Positions 1 through 12,299 of a stretch of 64,000 nt of DNA are shown piece by piece; the stretch's first letter is position 1; every line of letters starts with the position of its first letter. The notes below the pieces were generated by a model that did no database searches, was not told the origin of the DNA, and was given only the letters and a program-made list of their open reading frames with translations. The DNA is from Saposhnikovia divaricata. Its lineage: Eukaryota; Streptophyta; Magnoliopsida; Apiales; Apiaceae. Location: contig JAZHRN010000139.1 of assembly GCA_036435485.1 (NCBI GenBank), forward strand, positions 124,001 to 188,000. Reading direction: 5' to 3'. Made by a program: the position numbers and the translations under genes.

Positions 1-11
1 ATATCATCCTT

Positions 12-3000
12 ATGAGCTTGCCCAAAAGTTTTGAGCAGTTCCGCTTGAATTACACCATGAACAAAAGGATGTATAGTCTTGCGGAACTTCTGACAGAACT
101 TCAGGCAGCTGAAGGACTCTTTAAGCAGAATGTTCAAGTGAATGTGGCCGAGAAAGCTTCTTCATCTAAGCCGAAAGGTAAGAAGAAGAAAAAGACTCAG
201 ACACAGAAAGCTGGAAAGATTGCTAATGCAGTGGGAGTTCAAGGTGGTGTGAAAAAGCCAAAGGGCAAGTGCTTCAGGTGCAAGCAGTCAGGTCACTGGA
301 AACAGGATTGTCCTCTTCCTAAGAAGACAAACAATACTGGTATGTCTCTTTCTCTAGTTACAGAAACATATATAGCGGCTATATCTACGAGCACTTGGTG
401 TGTAGATACAGGAGCCACTGACCATGTTTGTAACTCTATGCAGGGGTTCCAGCAATCCAGAATGCTTAGAGATGGCGAGATATATGTGTTCATGGGAGAT
501 GCTACGAAAGTAGCAGTAGTTGCAGTTGGAATAATTACATTATCTTTTGGCGATGATAGGATTTTGGTTTTGAACAATTGTCTTTATGTACCTTCGTTTA
601 GAAGGAATTTAATTTCGGTTTCTAAACTTGCCATGGATGGTTATAATGTTTGTTTGGATCGTAATGTTTCTATTATGATGAATAAACGATTTATATGTTC
701 TGGTACATTGCAAGACAATTTATATATTATTAATCCTATCCAACCAATGCTGCAACATAAGGAAACTAATAACATTCTTTCTAGCTCAAATAAAAGAAAG
801 AAACCTTCTGAATTGAACCAAACATATCTTTGGCACTTAAGATTAGGTCATATTAACTTGAGGAGGATTCAAAGACTGGTAGTAGATGGGCCATTAGGCT
901 CGTTGGCAGTGGAGCCATTTCCAGTTTGTGAATCCTGCTTGGAAGGTAAGATGACTAATAGGCCTTTTAAAGCAAAGGGGAATAGAGCTAAAGAAGTGTT
1001 AGAATTGGTTCATACTGATTTATGTGGACCTATGAGTATCCAAGCAAGAGGAGGTTATGAGTATTTTGTCACTTTCATTGACGATTATTCTAGATATGGG
1101 TACATTTATTTGTTGCGCCGTAAGTCTGAGTGCTTTGAAAAATTCAAAGAGTACAAAGCAAGTGCGGAGAAGCGACATCTTGGAAAATGTATCAAGTCAC
1201 TACGATCAGATCGTGGTGGCGAATACTTGCTTGGAGAATTTAGGGAATATTTATCAGAAAATGGGATTGCATCCCAGTTGTCTGCACCTGGCACACCTCA
1301 GCAGAATGGTGTAGCAGAGAGAAGGAATCGGACTCTTTTAGAGAGTGTTAGATCGATGATGAGTTATTCAGATTTACCCAAGTCGTTTTGGGGATATGCT
1401 ATAGAAACAGCGGCTTACCTTCTGAACTTGGTACCTTCTAAGTCGGTTCCCAAGACTCCAATAGAATTGTGGACTGGTAGCAAACCAAGTCTAAGACATA
1501 TTCGGATTTGGGGTTGTCCAGCACATGTGCTGAACAAGAACGCGACCAAGTTAGAATCTCGTACAGAAGTAAGGCTGTTTGTAGGCTATCCCATGGGAAC
1601 GAAAGGTTATTCATTTTATAGTCCTAGGGATCGAGATATCATTGTTAGTACTAATGCTAGATTCTTAGAAGAAGACTATATAATGAAACACAAACCCATG
1701 AGTAGTATCGTTTTAGAGGAACTAGTGGGAGGGACAGATAATCCCCAAGTGCCAATAGTACAAGTAGATCAACCACAAGAAAATGCACAACCTGTCACTA
1801 ATACCACACCGGTGCTTCGTCGTAGTGGGAGGGTTGTTCAACAACCTGATAGATTCATGTTTTTGGGAGAGTCCTCGGACTTGGTCTCTGGTGAACATGA
1901 TGAGGATCCCAGGACATACGAAGAAGCAATTCTAGATAAAGATGCAGATCTTTGGCAAAAGGCAATGGAATCTGAGATGGAATCTATGTATTCTAATCAA
2001 GTTTGGGAGCTCGTGGAACCACCCAAAGGTGTAAAACCCATTGGATGTATGTGGATCTACAAGAAGAAAAGAGGATCTGACAAAAAGGTGAAAGCCTGGA
2101 AAGCACGACTTGTTGCGAAAGGGTATACTCAGAAAGAAGGGATCGATTATGAGGAAACTTTTTCGCCGGTTGTTATGCTTAAGTCGATCCGGATTCTTTT
2201 ATCTATAGCAGCTCATCTCGATTATGAGATTTGGCAAATGGATGTCAAGACAGCTTTCCTTAATGGACGTCTTGAGGAAACCATCTATATGCAACAACCA
2301 AAAGGATTCATTAAGGAAGGCCAAGAGCATCTTGTTTGTAAGCTTAAGAGGTCTATTTATGGACTAAAACCAACTTCTAGGGACTGGAATATTCGTTTTG
2401 ATCAGGCAGTCCAGTCATATGGATTTGATCAAAGTCCAAGCGAATCATGTGTGTATAAGAGAAGTGAGGGTAATGCAGTGGTTTTTCTAGTACTGTATGT
2501 AGATGACATTTTACTCATTGGAAACAATGTTAAGATGTTGTCATCAATAAAGGCATGGTTGTTCAAACAATTTGAAATGAAGGACTTAGGTGAAGCGGCA
2601 TACATCCTTGGGATCAAAGTAATAAGGGATCGCAAGAAAAGGATGTTGGCTTTATCTCAAGAGCCCTACATTTATGAAGTATTAGCTCGTTTTAACATGC
2701 AGAACTCTAAGAAAGGTTTTCTACCTTTTAAGCATGGAGTGGCTCTATCCAAGGAGCAGTGTCCTTCGACACCTAAGGATATAGAGAGCATGAAAGCAGT
2801 TCCTTATGCTTCGGCATGTGGAAGCTTAATGTATGCTATGTTATGTACGAGGCCTGACATCTGCTTTGCTGTAGGCATGGTTAGTAGATATCAGTCGAAC
2901 CCAGGTCAGGAACATTGGAGTGCAGTAAAAACTATACTCAAGTACCTGAGAAGGACTAAGGAGTATATGTTAATTTACAAGGCCTCAGATCTATTTCCTT

Positions 3001-3476
3001 TGGGATATACTGATTCAGATTTCCAATCAGATAGGGATAAGAGGAAATCGACCTCGGGATATGTTTTTACTTTGGGAGGTGGAGCTGTTATATGGAGGAG
3101 TGTAAAGCAGAAATGCATTGCAGACTCTACCATGGAAGCCGAGTATGTGGCGGCCTCTGAGGCTGCAAAGGAGGCTGTATGGTTCAGGAACTTCCTTTTG
3201 GACTTGGATGTGGTACCTAATTTGCCTAGGAGCTTGACAGTGTATTGTGATAACACTGGTGCTGTGGCAAATTCGAAGGAACCGCGAGATCACAAGGCAG
3301 CTAAACATATTGAACGTAAGTATCATCTCATACGAGGAATCGTAAAGCGAGGAGATATAGTTGTGGCTCACATATCATCAGAAGACAACCGGGCAGATCC
3401 TTTCACAAAGAGTTTGCCAGCCAAGGTTTTTGACAGGCATGTGGAAGCGATAGGAGTCAGATGGATGGACACATAG
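12..3476 (+). CDS. Copia gag-pol polyprotein (N-terminus beyond window)
   Basis: The frame is open to the window edge, so the methionine at 12 is not the true start. Domains in order are: the end of the gag UBN2-type region; a CCHC zinc knuckle at about residues 87-100 (CFRCKQSGHWKQDC); an aspartic protease with the WCVDTGATDH motif near residue 128; an integrase zinc-binding HHCC region around 275-315; the integrase core with HTDLCGP, LRSDRGGEY and QQNGVAERRNR; reverse transcriptase with QMDVKTAFLNG and the catalytic LYVDDILLIG; and RNase H with YTDSDFQSD, STMEAEYVAA and CDNTGA. The gag-PR-IN-RT-RH order defines copia as opposed to gypsy. All catalytic motifs look intact. The stop codon is 60 bp before the polypurine tract. 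Activity is not shown by sequence alone. Confidence 0.96.
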   Translation: MSLPKSFEQFRLNYTMNKRMYSLAELLTELQAAEGLFKQNVQVNVAEKASSSKPKGKKKKKTQTQKAGKIANAVGVQGGVKKPKGKCFRCKQSGHWKQDCPLPKKTNNTGMSLSLVTETYIAAISTSTWCVDTGATDHVCNSMQGFQQSRMLRDGEIYVFMGDATKVAVVAVGIITLSFGDDRILVLNNCLYVPSFRRNLISVSKLAMDGYNVCLDRNVSIMMNKRFICSGTLQDNLYIINPIQPMLQHKETNNILSSSNKRKKPSELNQTYLWHLRLGHINLRRIQRLVVDGPLGSLAVEPFPVCESCLEGKMTNRPFKAKGNRAKEVLELVHTDLCGPMSIQARGGYEYFVTFIDDYSRYGYIYLLRRKSECFEKFKEYKASAEKRHLGKCIKSLRSDRGGEYLLGEFREYLSENGIASQLSAPGTPQQNGVAERRNRTLLESVRSMMSYSDLPKSFWGYAIETAAYLLNLVPSKSVPKTPIELWTGSKPSLRHIRIWGCPAHVLNKNATKLESRTEVRLFVGYPMGTKGYSFYSPRDRDIIVSTNARFLEEDYIMKHKPMSSIVLEELVGGTDNPQVPIVQVDQPQENAQPVTNTTPVLRRSGRVVQQPDRFMFLGESSDLVSGEHDEDPRTYEEAILDKDADLWQKAMESEMESMYSNQVWELVEPPKGVKPIGCMWIYKKKRGSDKKVKAWKARLVAKGYTQKEGIDYEETFSPVVMLKSIRILLSIAAHLDYEIWQMDVKTAFLNGRLEETIYMQQPKGFIKEGQEHLVCKLKRSIYGLKPTSRDWNIRFDQAVQSYGFDQSPSESCVYKRSEGNAVVFLVLYVDDILLIGNNVKMLSSIKAWLFKQFEMKDLGEAAYILGIKVIRDRKKRMLALSQEPYIYEVLARFNMQNSKKGFLPFKHGVALSKEQCPSTPKDIESMKAVPYASACGSLMYAMLCTRPDICFAVGMVSRYQSNPGQEHWSAVKTILKYLRRTKEYMLIYKASDLFPLGYTDSDFQSDRDKRKSTSGYVFTLGGGAVIWRSVKQKCIADSTMEAEYVAASEAAKEAVWFRNFLLDLDVVPNLPRSLTVYCDNTGAVANSKEPRDHKAAKHIERKYHLIRGIVKRGDIVVAHISSEDNRADPFTKSLPAKVFDRHVEAIGVRWMDT

Positions 3477-3546
3477 TTTTCTGTGTAATAGTGGATTAAA
3501 TAAACACTGATATACTCATAGAATATTTTGAGTATAAGTGGGAGAT

Positions 3547-4598
3547 TGTTGGTGTATACTGAAAATATTTATTTGAAGTATTTACATTTATTTCTGGCCG
3601 GTTTAATTGAGAATCATTTAAATGTTTACATGTTGTCTAAATATTATATATTGTGAATAATCTAGTATCAAATGGGATACAGAATATTAGATTATTAAAT
3701 ACGGTTTATATAATATAATAAGGTTCACAGCACAGGTGGAGTTAGACAATCCACTGGAATGGCTGTAGTATTATTTAGATTAGTTTATATTGACTAATAA
3801 ATAATACTAGTATACTTTGTGTATATTGAACAGGATCAAATTTAGAATTGTTCCCTTATACTGATTAAGGAGGTGAACTAAGATTCTATGTTATTATTAA
3901 TGCTTAGGTTCTTAATCCGGAAATAATAATTGACACGTATATATTATTTACATGCTTTGATTTATATATGAAATAATTCTTTTGATTTATTTCATTATAT
4001 TTTGGGTGATGAAATAATATATATGGTGGGATATTATTTATTGACGGAATCCATGTCCTGATAATATTCGGGTTAATGATGTCCCCTTGAAAGCTCAAAA
4101 AGATTTAATTATGTGAAACCCTGCAGGTGGATTTATTCCGGCACAATTAAATAAAGGTTGAGTGGATAATCAAGGATAAAAGATATTAATTAAATGAATT
4201 ATCAGTAATTTATTTAATTAATGGACATGCGATATTTTAAACATGGGGAATTTAATAAGCAAATAATATTGGAACCGAATTAATTAATTAAATTACGGTA
4301 TTAGGAAAGGTAGTGCAAATATTAATTCTTTAGTGGATTGAATTAATATTTAATTACATTGGGCTAGGCTCAAGATGTAATTAGAAGGCCCAACCTAATT
4401 ACCCATGATCCCTATTGTAGCCTATATATATTCCTATTCTCTTCTTGCTGGGGTCTGGTCGAAAAATTTTGTAGCCACCCAGGAGCAAGAAGAGAGGTTA
4501 ACTTGAGAAGACGAAGGCCACACTTCGCTCAAGGGAATTTGGGAATACAATAGAAGAGCGTGGAATCAACCGTTAACAAGGCCAAGATCTGATTGTCC

Positions 4599-4603
<5 letters not shown>
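3547..4603 (+). repeat. 3' LTR of copia element
   Basis: The LTR starts TGTTGG directly after the polypurine tract and ends CCAACA, giving a 6-bp perfect terminal inverted repeat with the canonical TG...CA ends. Its length is 1057 bp. A TATA-like run at about 4422-4431 in the distal third could be the promoter. No 5' LTR is available for dating. Confidence 0.9.

Positions 4604-4661
<58 letters not shown>
4604..4661. repeat. (AT)n microsatellite
   Basis: About 58 bp of uninterrupted AT dinucleotides lie immediately downstream of the copia LTR and probably were its insertion target. Length is likely to be polymorphic and collapse-prone in assemblies. Confidence 0.97.
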
Positions 4662-4663
<2 letters not shown>

Positions 4664-4769
4664 GAGGATACGCGGGAGTTTAGGTGGCGCTCTAAGATCG
4701 TCTCAATCTATTTTTCTATTTTTCTAGAATTTCAGAATTTAAACACTAATAAATATAAAAATTTCATTT

Positions 4770-6320
4770 AACATATTAGAAGTAGAATAGGAGTTCGAAT
4801 TTATAGAGGAAAATAGTTCGAATTTATAGGGAAGACATATGATTAGAAGTTCTATTGGAAGTAGAATAAGTATTTATAAGGCATATGATTAAAAGTTCTA
4901 TTAGAAGTAGAATAAGAGTTCGAATTTATAGAGAATAAGAGTTCAAATTTATAGAAAAAACATATAAATAAAAGTTCTATTAGAAGTAGAATAGGTGTTT
5001 GAATATATAAAGCAAACATATAATTAATTATTTTATAGAAAGTACGATCTTCTTAAATTATACTTTTTTATATAAGTTAATTATACTTCTATTATAAAAA
5101 TTTATTCATAAATTCAATACTACTATTATTATAAAAAAAGTCATCGTATTTAAAAAGAAAAGAATTGATGTGTTAACATAATAAAATAACATTCTTATGC
5201 AGGAATCCTAAATAAATATAGAAGTATCTATAATATAAAGAGAAAATAAGATGTGCTTTCATTTTCTAAATCTCCATAAATTTTAGAAAGTTTAGAGAAA
5301 GTATAAATTGGAATTCACTCTATTTTTAGGTTTTGATTTTAAGGAAAAATGTTGTTGTGTAAGATATGTATAATCAATAATATGTAATGAAGTTGGAATT
5401 TCGATCCCAAACAAGAGCGGCTCGAAACGTGTTTAACGGGAAGACGGTTCGCTATAAAAGATTGTATTAGCTATTAAAATAACACATTGATGTTATAAAT
5501 TTAATCTAATTTAATTTTATTTAATATATTAGAAGTAGAATAGGTGTTCGAATTTATAGAGGAGAAGAGTTCGAATTTATAGGGAAGACATATGATTAGA
5601 AGTTCTACTCAAAGTAGAATAAGTATTTATAAGGCATAATGGAAGTAGAATAGGAGTTCGAATTTATAAAGAATAAAAGTTTAAATTTATAGAAAAAACA
5701 TATAAATAAAAGTTTTATTAGAAGTATAATAGGTGTTTGAATATATAGAGAGACATATAATTAAATATTTCATAGAAAGTACGATCTTCTTAAATTATAC
5801 TTGTTTATATAAGTTAATTATACTTTTATTAGGAAAATTTATTCATAAATCCAATACTATTGTCATAAAAAAGTCGTCGTCTTTAAAAAAAAGGAATTAA
5901 TGAGTTAACATAATAAAAGAACATTCTCATATTGGAATCCTAAATAAATTTAGGAGTATCTATAATATAAAGAGAAAATTATATGTGTTTTCATTTTCTA
6001 AATCTCCATAAATTTTAGAAAGCCTAAGAGAAAGTATAAATTGGAATTCACTCTATTTTTAGGTTTTGATTTTTAGAAAAAAAAGTTGTTGCGTAAGATA
6101 AGTATCATCAATAATATGTAATGAAGTTGGAATTTCGATCCCAAATGAGAGCGGCTCGAAACGCGTTTAACGGGAAGACGGTTCACTATAAAAGATTGTA
6201 TTAGCTGATAAAGTATCATATTGATGTTATAAATTTTATGTTAAAGTTGGAATTTCGGTTTTAATGACATAGCTGCTCAATCGAAAAAATCGTGTTTAAC
6301 AAGAAATTTTTCTTGATTCA
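4770..6320. repeat. Degenerate tandem duplication, about 0.75-kb unit
   Basis: Two long copies lie in direct orientation, roughly 4774-5465 and 5525-6197. Each begins with short repeats of a GAAGTAGAATAGG / GTTCGAATTTATAG theme and ends with a conserved GC-richer block (GAGCGGCTCGAAACG, then GTTTAACGGGAAGACGGTT; copies near 5415 and 6150). A third, partial and more diverged copy of the end block lies at 6240-6305. There is no coding potential. The flank at 4661-4710 is GC-richer (GGTGGCGCTCTAAGATCG). The element class was not recognised. Confidence 0.75.
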
Positions 6321-6498
6321 TTAGAAAAGATTATTTAATTATTAAACTTTAATATTAATATTATAATATAACATAAATATATTGAATTTTTTAAAAAATA
6401 TTGTAACACTAGCGTGAAACGCAACTTTATTGAATAATTTTATTATATTTTTAGGAATGAACTAATTTGGTCGGTTGCTCCTACAAATTTCTCAAGAA

Positions 6499-6690
6499 AA
6501 ACGTGGCAAAGTGGTGGGCCAGGGCCTTCACACCTACCAATAACTGGGCCTGAACTTTAAACCCAAAACAGCATACGTGTCAACAAACAAGACATCGTGT
6601 CGAATACGCACCCGGCGCATCTTAGCCCATAACTTCTCTCCCAAACCAAACTCTCCCCTGTACATATATATCCACATTCTTCACTAATTT
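6499..6690 (+). promoter_or_regulatory. Probable UFD1 core promoter
   Basis: The region holds an ACGTGGC box near 6500, two TGGGCC site-II-like motifs (about 6513 and 6547), an AGCCCA at about 6624, and a TATA-like run at 6664-6670. This is followed about 80 bp later by the end of the inferred first non-coding exon. Site II motifs are common in housekeeping plant genes. The assignment is inferred from motif position only. Confidence 0.45.
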
Positions 6691-7157
6691 CAAAGTTTCA
6701 CGCTTCAATTCTCCAAAAAGATCATATCTTTACACTCATTTCGTCAATTTAGGTATCCCCATCTCATCAAAATTGCATCTTTTTAATTTCTCCTGCTATC
6801 CTTATCTTTTATTTTGATTATAATTAGGTTATCGTTCTTGATTTTGATCACTTTAGTGATTGTTATGTTGATATTTTAGAATATAAATTTCGGGTTGAGC
6901 GAGAATCGAAACCAAGATGTTTTATTTTTATTATACATTTGTTTTGTGTGTGCACCATGTGTAATGCAAGTTAGGTGATTTAGAATTTAAATATTGATAT
7001 TATTCAGTTTTGTGATTTGGGTCATTTTATATGTTGATGCTGTGTGTATGTATTGGTTTTTTGAGATATACTTGTTTTAGTTGTTTAGAGCTTGATGTTT
7101 TGTTTTTTCGGTATTAGGTGCTGCGGTGAGACAGTGAGTAAATCAGAAGACAGTAAT

Positions 7158-10100
7158 ATGGTATGTTGTTTTGTTATGTTTATTACTGTATGTTGTTTTT
7201 GGATTGCGGTGGCTGGTGACTGGTGGAGTATACAGCTTGGTTTCTTAGGATGTTTTGATCTTAGGATACATTACGGAATCAGTTAATGATTACTTGTGAA
7301 CGTGTTATAGTTATTGTTACTCAATGCTTTATTTTGGTTTATTCCTTAATGGTATAGCTGCTTCACCTGCCTATGTAGATATATGTTTCAATGCTCAACC
7401 TTCCATTTGGTGTATCCGATGCTGGGGTAGAATCCTTAGTCAATAGAAAGAGAATCAGTTGTGATATTCGTTTCTGTTGTGTATGTGTAGATTCCTTTTC
7501 TCTTATTGCATCTACTTGTGCTAATTTTTTTCTTCCAGTGAATTTCAGTTATATGCATTCTTACCTAAAATGGTTTCATTAAATTTTGCCAGTGTTGTCG
7601 ACTTAGTTGTTAAAAGTGCGCTTATGTGTGAAGCAAAGACGAAGTCCAGCGAAGAGACTGTGCAGTCTGCGCTTTAAGCGCGCACACTTCAAGCGCTCAA
7701 CTGCGTTTAATTAATTATTTCCAGATTTTGGGAAGAAGGATAATCAGCTGGACAGTCTAAAATCAGCCTAGAAGTCTTAAGGCCCTAATTATAATCGGGA
7801 AACCCAAATAAAAACCTAACAGCATAAAAATGAAAAGAAAAATATTGAGATTAAAATAGAAAAAATTTAGATGAAGAATGAAAAGAATGAGACAATGAGA
7901 AGCATGTCTTTTCCGGATCATCATCATTTAAAATGCACTTTGTTGATTTAGAGATCCATGCGGTCTAAGGAAGAATTCGAATGTGTCGAGGACACCAATG
8001 ATAATATTGATGAAGATATTGAAAATCTTGATAAAGAAAACAGAGGAATATTTTGTTTCACTTTTCTACCATGAATACGAATTCTTGTTGATTGCACTAA
8101 GTTTAGTGTTACTTCTTTCTAGAATTCATGTTATTAGTGTTTATCAATTTAATCATACTTTCTTATCTACATATATGTGTAGACATATTGAGTTTATTCC
8201 CGGCAACCTTTGAGCTTTGGTGCATGTCGCATGTTTAACGACCACGGTTGTCAATTAGTTACTCTTCTCCAACGTTTACGATAAATTTGGTTAGCATAAT
8301 ATGATATTTGAGAATGCTTGTTGAAGGTAATTTAATGAGAGAGCTTGAATTGAATTAGTATATCTCCTATTAAAACTCACACGTCTTTATATTGACTACA
8401 TATTTGTCAGATTTATAGTCAAAAGGATGAGAAAACTGTTGGATTCCATAGGTAGTGCATAAATAACGCTATCTAGTGTTTATCAATTTAATCATGCTTT
8501 CTTATCTACATATATGTGTAGACATATTGAGTTTATTCCCGGCAACCTTTGAGCTTTGGTGCATGTCGCATGTTTAACGACCACGGTTGTCAATTAGTTA
8601 CTCTTCTCCAACGTTTACGATAAATTTGGTTAGCATAATATGATATTTGAGAATGCTTGTTGAAGGTAATTTAATGTGAGAGCTTGAATTGAATTAGTAT
8701 ATCTCCTATTAAAACTCATACGTCTTTATATTGATTACAGATTTGTCAGATTTATAGTCAAAAGGATGAGAAAACTGTTGGATTCCATAGGTAGTGCATA
8801 AATAATGCTATTAAAAACAAAAATATATTCTAGAGCAGCTCCTTAGTATCTTTCAATGAAGATAACAATGAACACAAATTTAGGTTTTTATTATTTGTTG
8901 TTAGCTTTGCTCAACTTTGGTTATAGTTCTCTGATGTCTATTATTATTAATACTTCCATTCATGTGAGTACTTTGTCTATAGTTTTTGTTGATAAGCAAT
9001 AAACATTAGCACATAGTCTCTTATTTTTGATAAATTAGGTAAACACTTTTTAAATATGGAAATAGTTAAATTGCATCTTCAACAATTTATTGTCTGTTCC
9101 CCTTTCTCTTATAACTTGTGGTTTTGCAGTTTTTTGATGGTTATGGATATCATGGAACGTCATTCGAACAAACATATAGATGCTATCCTGCATCATTTAT
9201 TGATAAGGTAGGAGTTATTATTTCATTGCAACACCAATAACATGCACTATTCATTTCAAAGGAAATTTACTTTTTCCTTCCTTGGGCTTCCATCTTCTTT
9301 TTCTTTTTTCTCTTGGGGAGTTGGGGTTGCCTGGGTGGGAGAGGGGATTGGTCGGGTGGGGAATACTGGGCTTGGAGTTGAAAGAAAAGAAGGCACAATT
9401 ATTATTAGTTGCAAATTCTGTATGCTATTCCATTGGATTCTAACGCTGCCTTTCATTCCATTCTTGCAGCCACAGCTGGAAAACGGTGACAAAAGTGAGC
9501 TGGAAATTTTTTGTTAGTTTTTCTTTTTTATTTTATTTGATCCCAGCAAACACTTGATATATGGTTTTCCTTTTTAATTATTTTTGCAGTTATAATGCCG
9601 CCTTCAGCACTTGACCGCCTTGGTTAGTAAAGTAGTTGGATCGTATTTCATGATTATCTTTTCTTTTTCTCTACTTATCTAATGTTTCCTGAATGTAATA
9701 TTATCGATATAGTCTCTTGATGCAATCGTGCTTGTAAATTGCCAAATCCTACAGCATCTCTGCACATTGACTATCCAATGTTGTTCGAGCTTCAAAATAC
9801 TGCTGCTGGGCGAGTTTCTCATTGTGGGGTCTTGGAGTTCATTGCAGAAGAAGGCATGATATATATGCCATACTGGGTAAGTATCCACCACCACTTCATT
9901 TTTGGTTGATCTGCTTTCTAAGTGACCAGTAAATCTTTGCCTTCAGACCTTTGGATTCGTCTATATCTTTAATTGCGTCCATGCAGATGATGGAAAATTT
10001 GCTCCTCCAAGAAGGCGACATTGTACGAATAAAAAATGCGACTCTTCCGAAGGGTACATACGTGAAATTGCAGCCTCACACGAAGGACTTTTTGGACATT

Positions 10101-12181
10101 TCCAACCCGAAGGCCATGTATATATTCACCTTAATTTGTTTTCATCATGTATATATGATTTACTTGTTTGGGTTCCTGTTGTAAAGTGCCAGCTGTACCT
10201 GATGCTATAAGTTGAATATTTACTCGCATATGAAATATTAAAATCTAACTATTATATTTCTTTTGTGCAGCTTAGAGACAACACTGAGGAACTTTTCATG
10301 CCTAACCATGGGGGATAGTATTATGGTAGCCTACAACAATAAAAAATACTACATAGATATCATTGAAGCAAAGCCTTCTAGTGCCATCAGTATTATTGAG
10401 ACAGACTGTGAAGTGGACTTTGCTCCTCCACTTGATTATAAAGAACCGGAAAGACCTACAACACCTTTGCCTCTAGGAAACACCGCAGCTCAAGGTAAAG
10501 GTTCTGCTTCCCTTGCACAGTGAATAAATCTGTGGCCATGTATCGATTGCTTATTTGTGCCAATAATAACAATTCTCTGAAAGTGCCAAAAAAGGAAGGC
10601 CAAGTGCACACTCACCCTGCACATAACCTAGGCCAAGTGCACGCTCACCCTGCACAAAACCTGAGAGAGATAAAATAATTTGAAGTTTAATTAAATCTAA
10701 CGAGCTTTGCTGATAGCCTGATATGCTAAACCAACGGTTGACTAATCACCAGAGATGTATTTGAGAACCCATATGTTAGTTCAAATTCGATGTTTCCCTT
10801 TATTCTTTGATATGGTCAAAGCTCGTTACATGATCTTCGTGCTTTAACATGATGTGAAATGTGAGATGAACATGTACAGTTTTTAGTACTAGTATTATTA
10901 TTTTGGACTTATTATAAGTCGTACAGCTAATTCCAAATTGCTGCAATCAACAGATCTTGATGCAGATTCTAGAACAATCTCTTATATTTTGGGAATATTC
11001 TTGAAACATTTTATGTATTCATTAATCTTAAATGTGAAATTTGTAGAATGTATATTTAATGTAGTGTATTGGGAAGATATGATAGGGAATTGTTAAATTC
11101 TTAATTAATAGTATTAGTTCTTAATTAATAGTATTAGAAGTAGTACTTGGGGGGGGGGGGTATTAGAAGTACTAAAAGCTTATGTACCTATTTGTCATTG
11201 GTTTAATGGGAATTATATGTATCCCAGAATTGTAAGTTGCCAAGGCACTAATCATTAAAGATGTTTCCTAAAGAATTTCCCTAGCAACTATCAAAGTTTG
11301 GTGAGTTTAATTCCTAAATTCAAATTTTCAACTCCTACTCGGACTTGGCTGTATCAGATCTGGACTCACATTTGGATATGAGCTGCTAGAAATGTTTTTA
11401 GTTTTGAAAACTGTTCAGCTAACATACATGTAGCCAAGTCGGAACCATTAAGTTCCTTGATGCCCCACAATACACATAAAGTCTTCTTGTACATTTATTT
11501 ACTCTTTTATGCAGGCCTTAGTTTTCATAAGCCCAAAAGTTGGACAGAAATTCAATTATATTTGTCATTTGACATGTATTACTTATGTTTTTTTTTAACC
11601 AAAAAACATTCAATTGAAAACAATGTTAGTAATTGGTACTCTTTGTAGTTGTTTTTATGACTTTTGTTCAGACCGGTAAAGCCTACATAAGACAAATGAG
11701 TACCAGTAGATCCAAAAGTTGTGTACCCAAAATTTACTTGTTTGCTTGCGTAGGTCAAGAGGCTCCAGCAGAGGCCGAACCAAAATTCAATCCCTTCACT
11801 GGTGCAGGAAGACGTTTGGATGGGAAGCCATTGAAGTATGGGCCCGAGACAGCTTCTTCCCCCGGGTCTAAAGACAAGATACCTGCTGTTTCCAATGGTA
11901 AAGAACAATCTTCTGCTGGATCTAGCTCACCAAGCACCTCTCGTCAGTCTCAGGGAAAGCTTGTGTTCGGGTCAAACCCTGGTCATTCTACAGGCACCAA
12001 AAAGGTACTTCATGTAGCTCTCCTTGTGAACTTTCTAAATAACAGTGCCTGTGTTCGAAATGTGACCAGAGGTTTTTCTTGCGTGTAGGAAGCTACTGAG
12101 GTGACTAAACCTGATCAGCCCGCAAAAGAAGAGCCAAAATTCCAGGCTTTCACTGGAAAGAAGTATTCATTAAAGGGCTGA
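7158..12181 (+). CDS. UFD1: UFD1, ubiquitin fusion degradation protein 1 (Cdc48/p97 cofactor)
   Basis: UFD1 pairs with NPL4 to recruit the AAA ATPase CDC48 to ubiquitylated substrates for ER-associated and nuclear protein degradation. Coding exons are 7158-7160, 9130-9207, 9470-9494, 9590-9622, 9755-9876, 9987-10117, 10271-10494, 11754-12004 and 12089-12181, all GT-AG. They sum to 960 nt (319 aa), the family's usual size. The N-terminal double-psi barrel region is highly conserved (FFDGYGYHGTSFEQTYRCYP, then IIMPPSALDRL, ASLHIDYPMLF, GVLEFIAEEGMIYMPYW). The C-terminal tail is low complexity and carries two SHP-type CDC48-binding boxes, FTGAGRRLDG (220-229) and FTGKKYSLKG (310-319). The start codon is the last three bases of exon 7118-7160, just before GTATGT. 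A 5' UTR exon ends at 6752. Read-through of the 10495 donor would add a short alternative tail. Confidence 0.95.
8135..8812 (+). repeat. 339-bp tandem duplication in UFD1 intron
   Basis: Copies at 8135-8473 and 8474-8812 are in direct orientation and nearly identical by eye, with only scattered single-base differences. The duplication lies wholly within the roughly 2-kb intron between the start-codon exon and the next coding exon, and has no coding content. Confidence 0.92.
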
Positions 12182-12299
12182 TTGGAGAAGATGGAACATA
12201 TTATAAATTATGGCCTGTCCAAGTCTTCTATAACTATGTTATTGTATAAATAGGGCTGTAATTGTTGTATAATATAAACCGTAGTTCCATATTTATTCA

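Larger units (their letters stand above)
1..4603 (+). mobile_element. Ty1/copia LTR retrotransposon, 3' portion
   Basis: The window opens inside a copia element. Visible in order are the end of gag, pol, a polypurine tract at 3536-3546 (AAGTGGGAGAT), and a complete 3' LTR at 3547-4603. The 5' LTR, primer binding site and N-terminal gag lie outside the window. The reading frame has no stop or frameshift over about 3.5 kb, so the copy is young or only recently inactive. It sits against an (AT)n tract, so the target duplication cannot be identified. Confidence 0.95.

Noticed and set aside
6405..6425. GCGTGAAACGC hairpin as a second Helitron terminus
   Set aside because: No CTRRT end follows at the required distance and no TC start was found.
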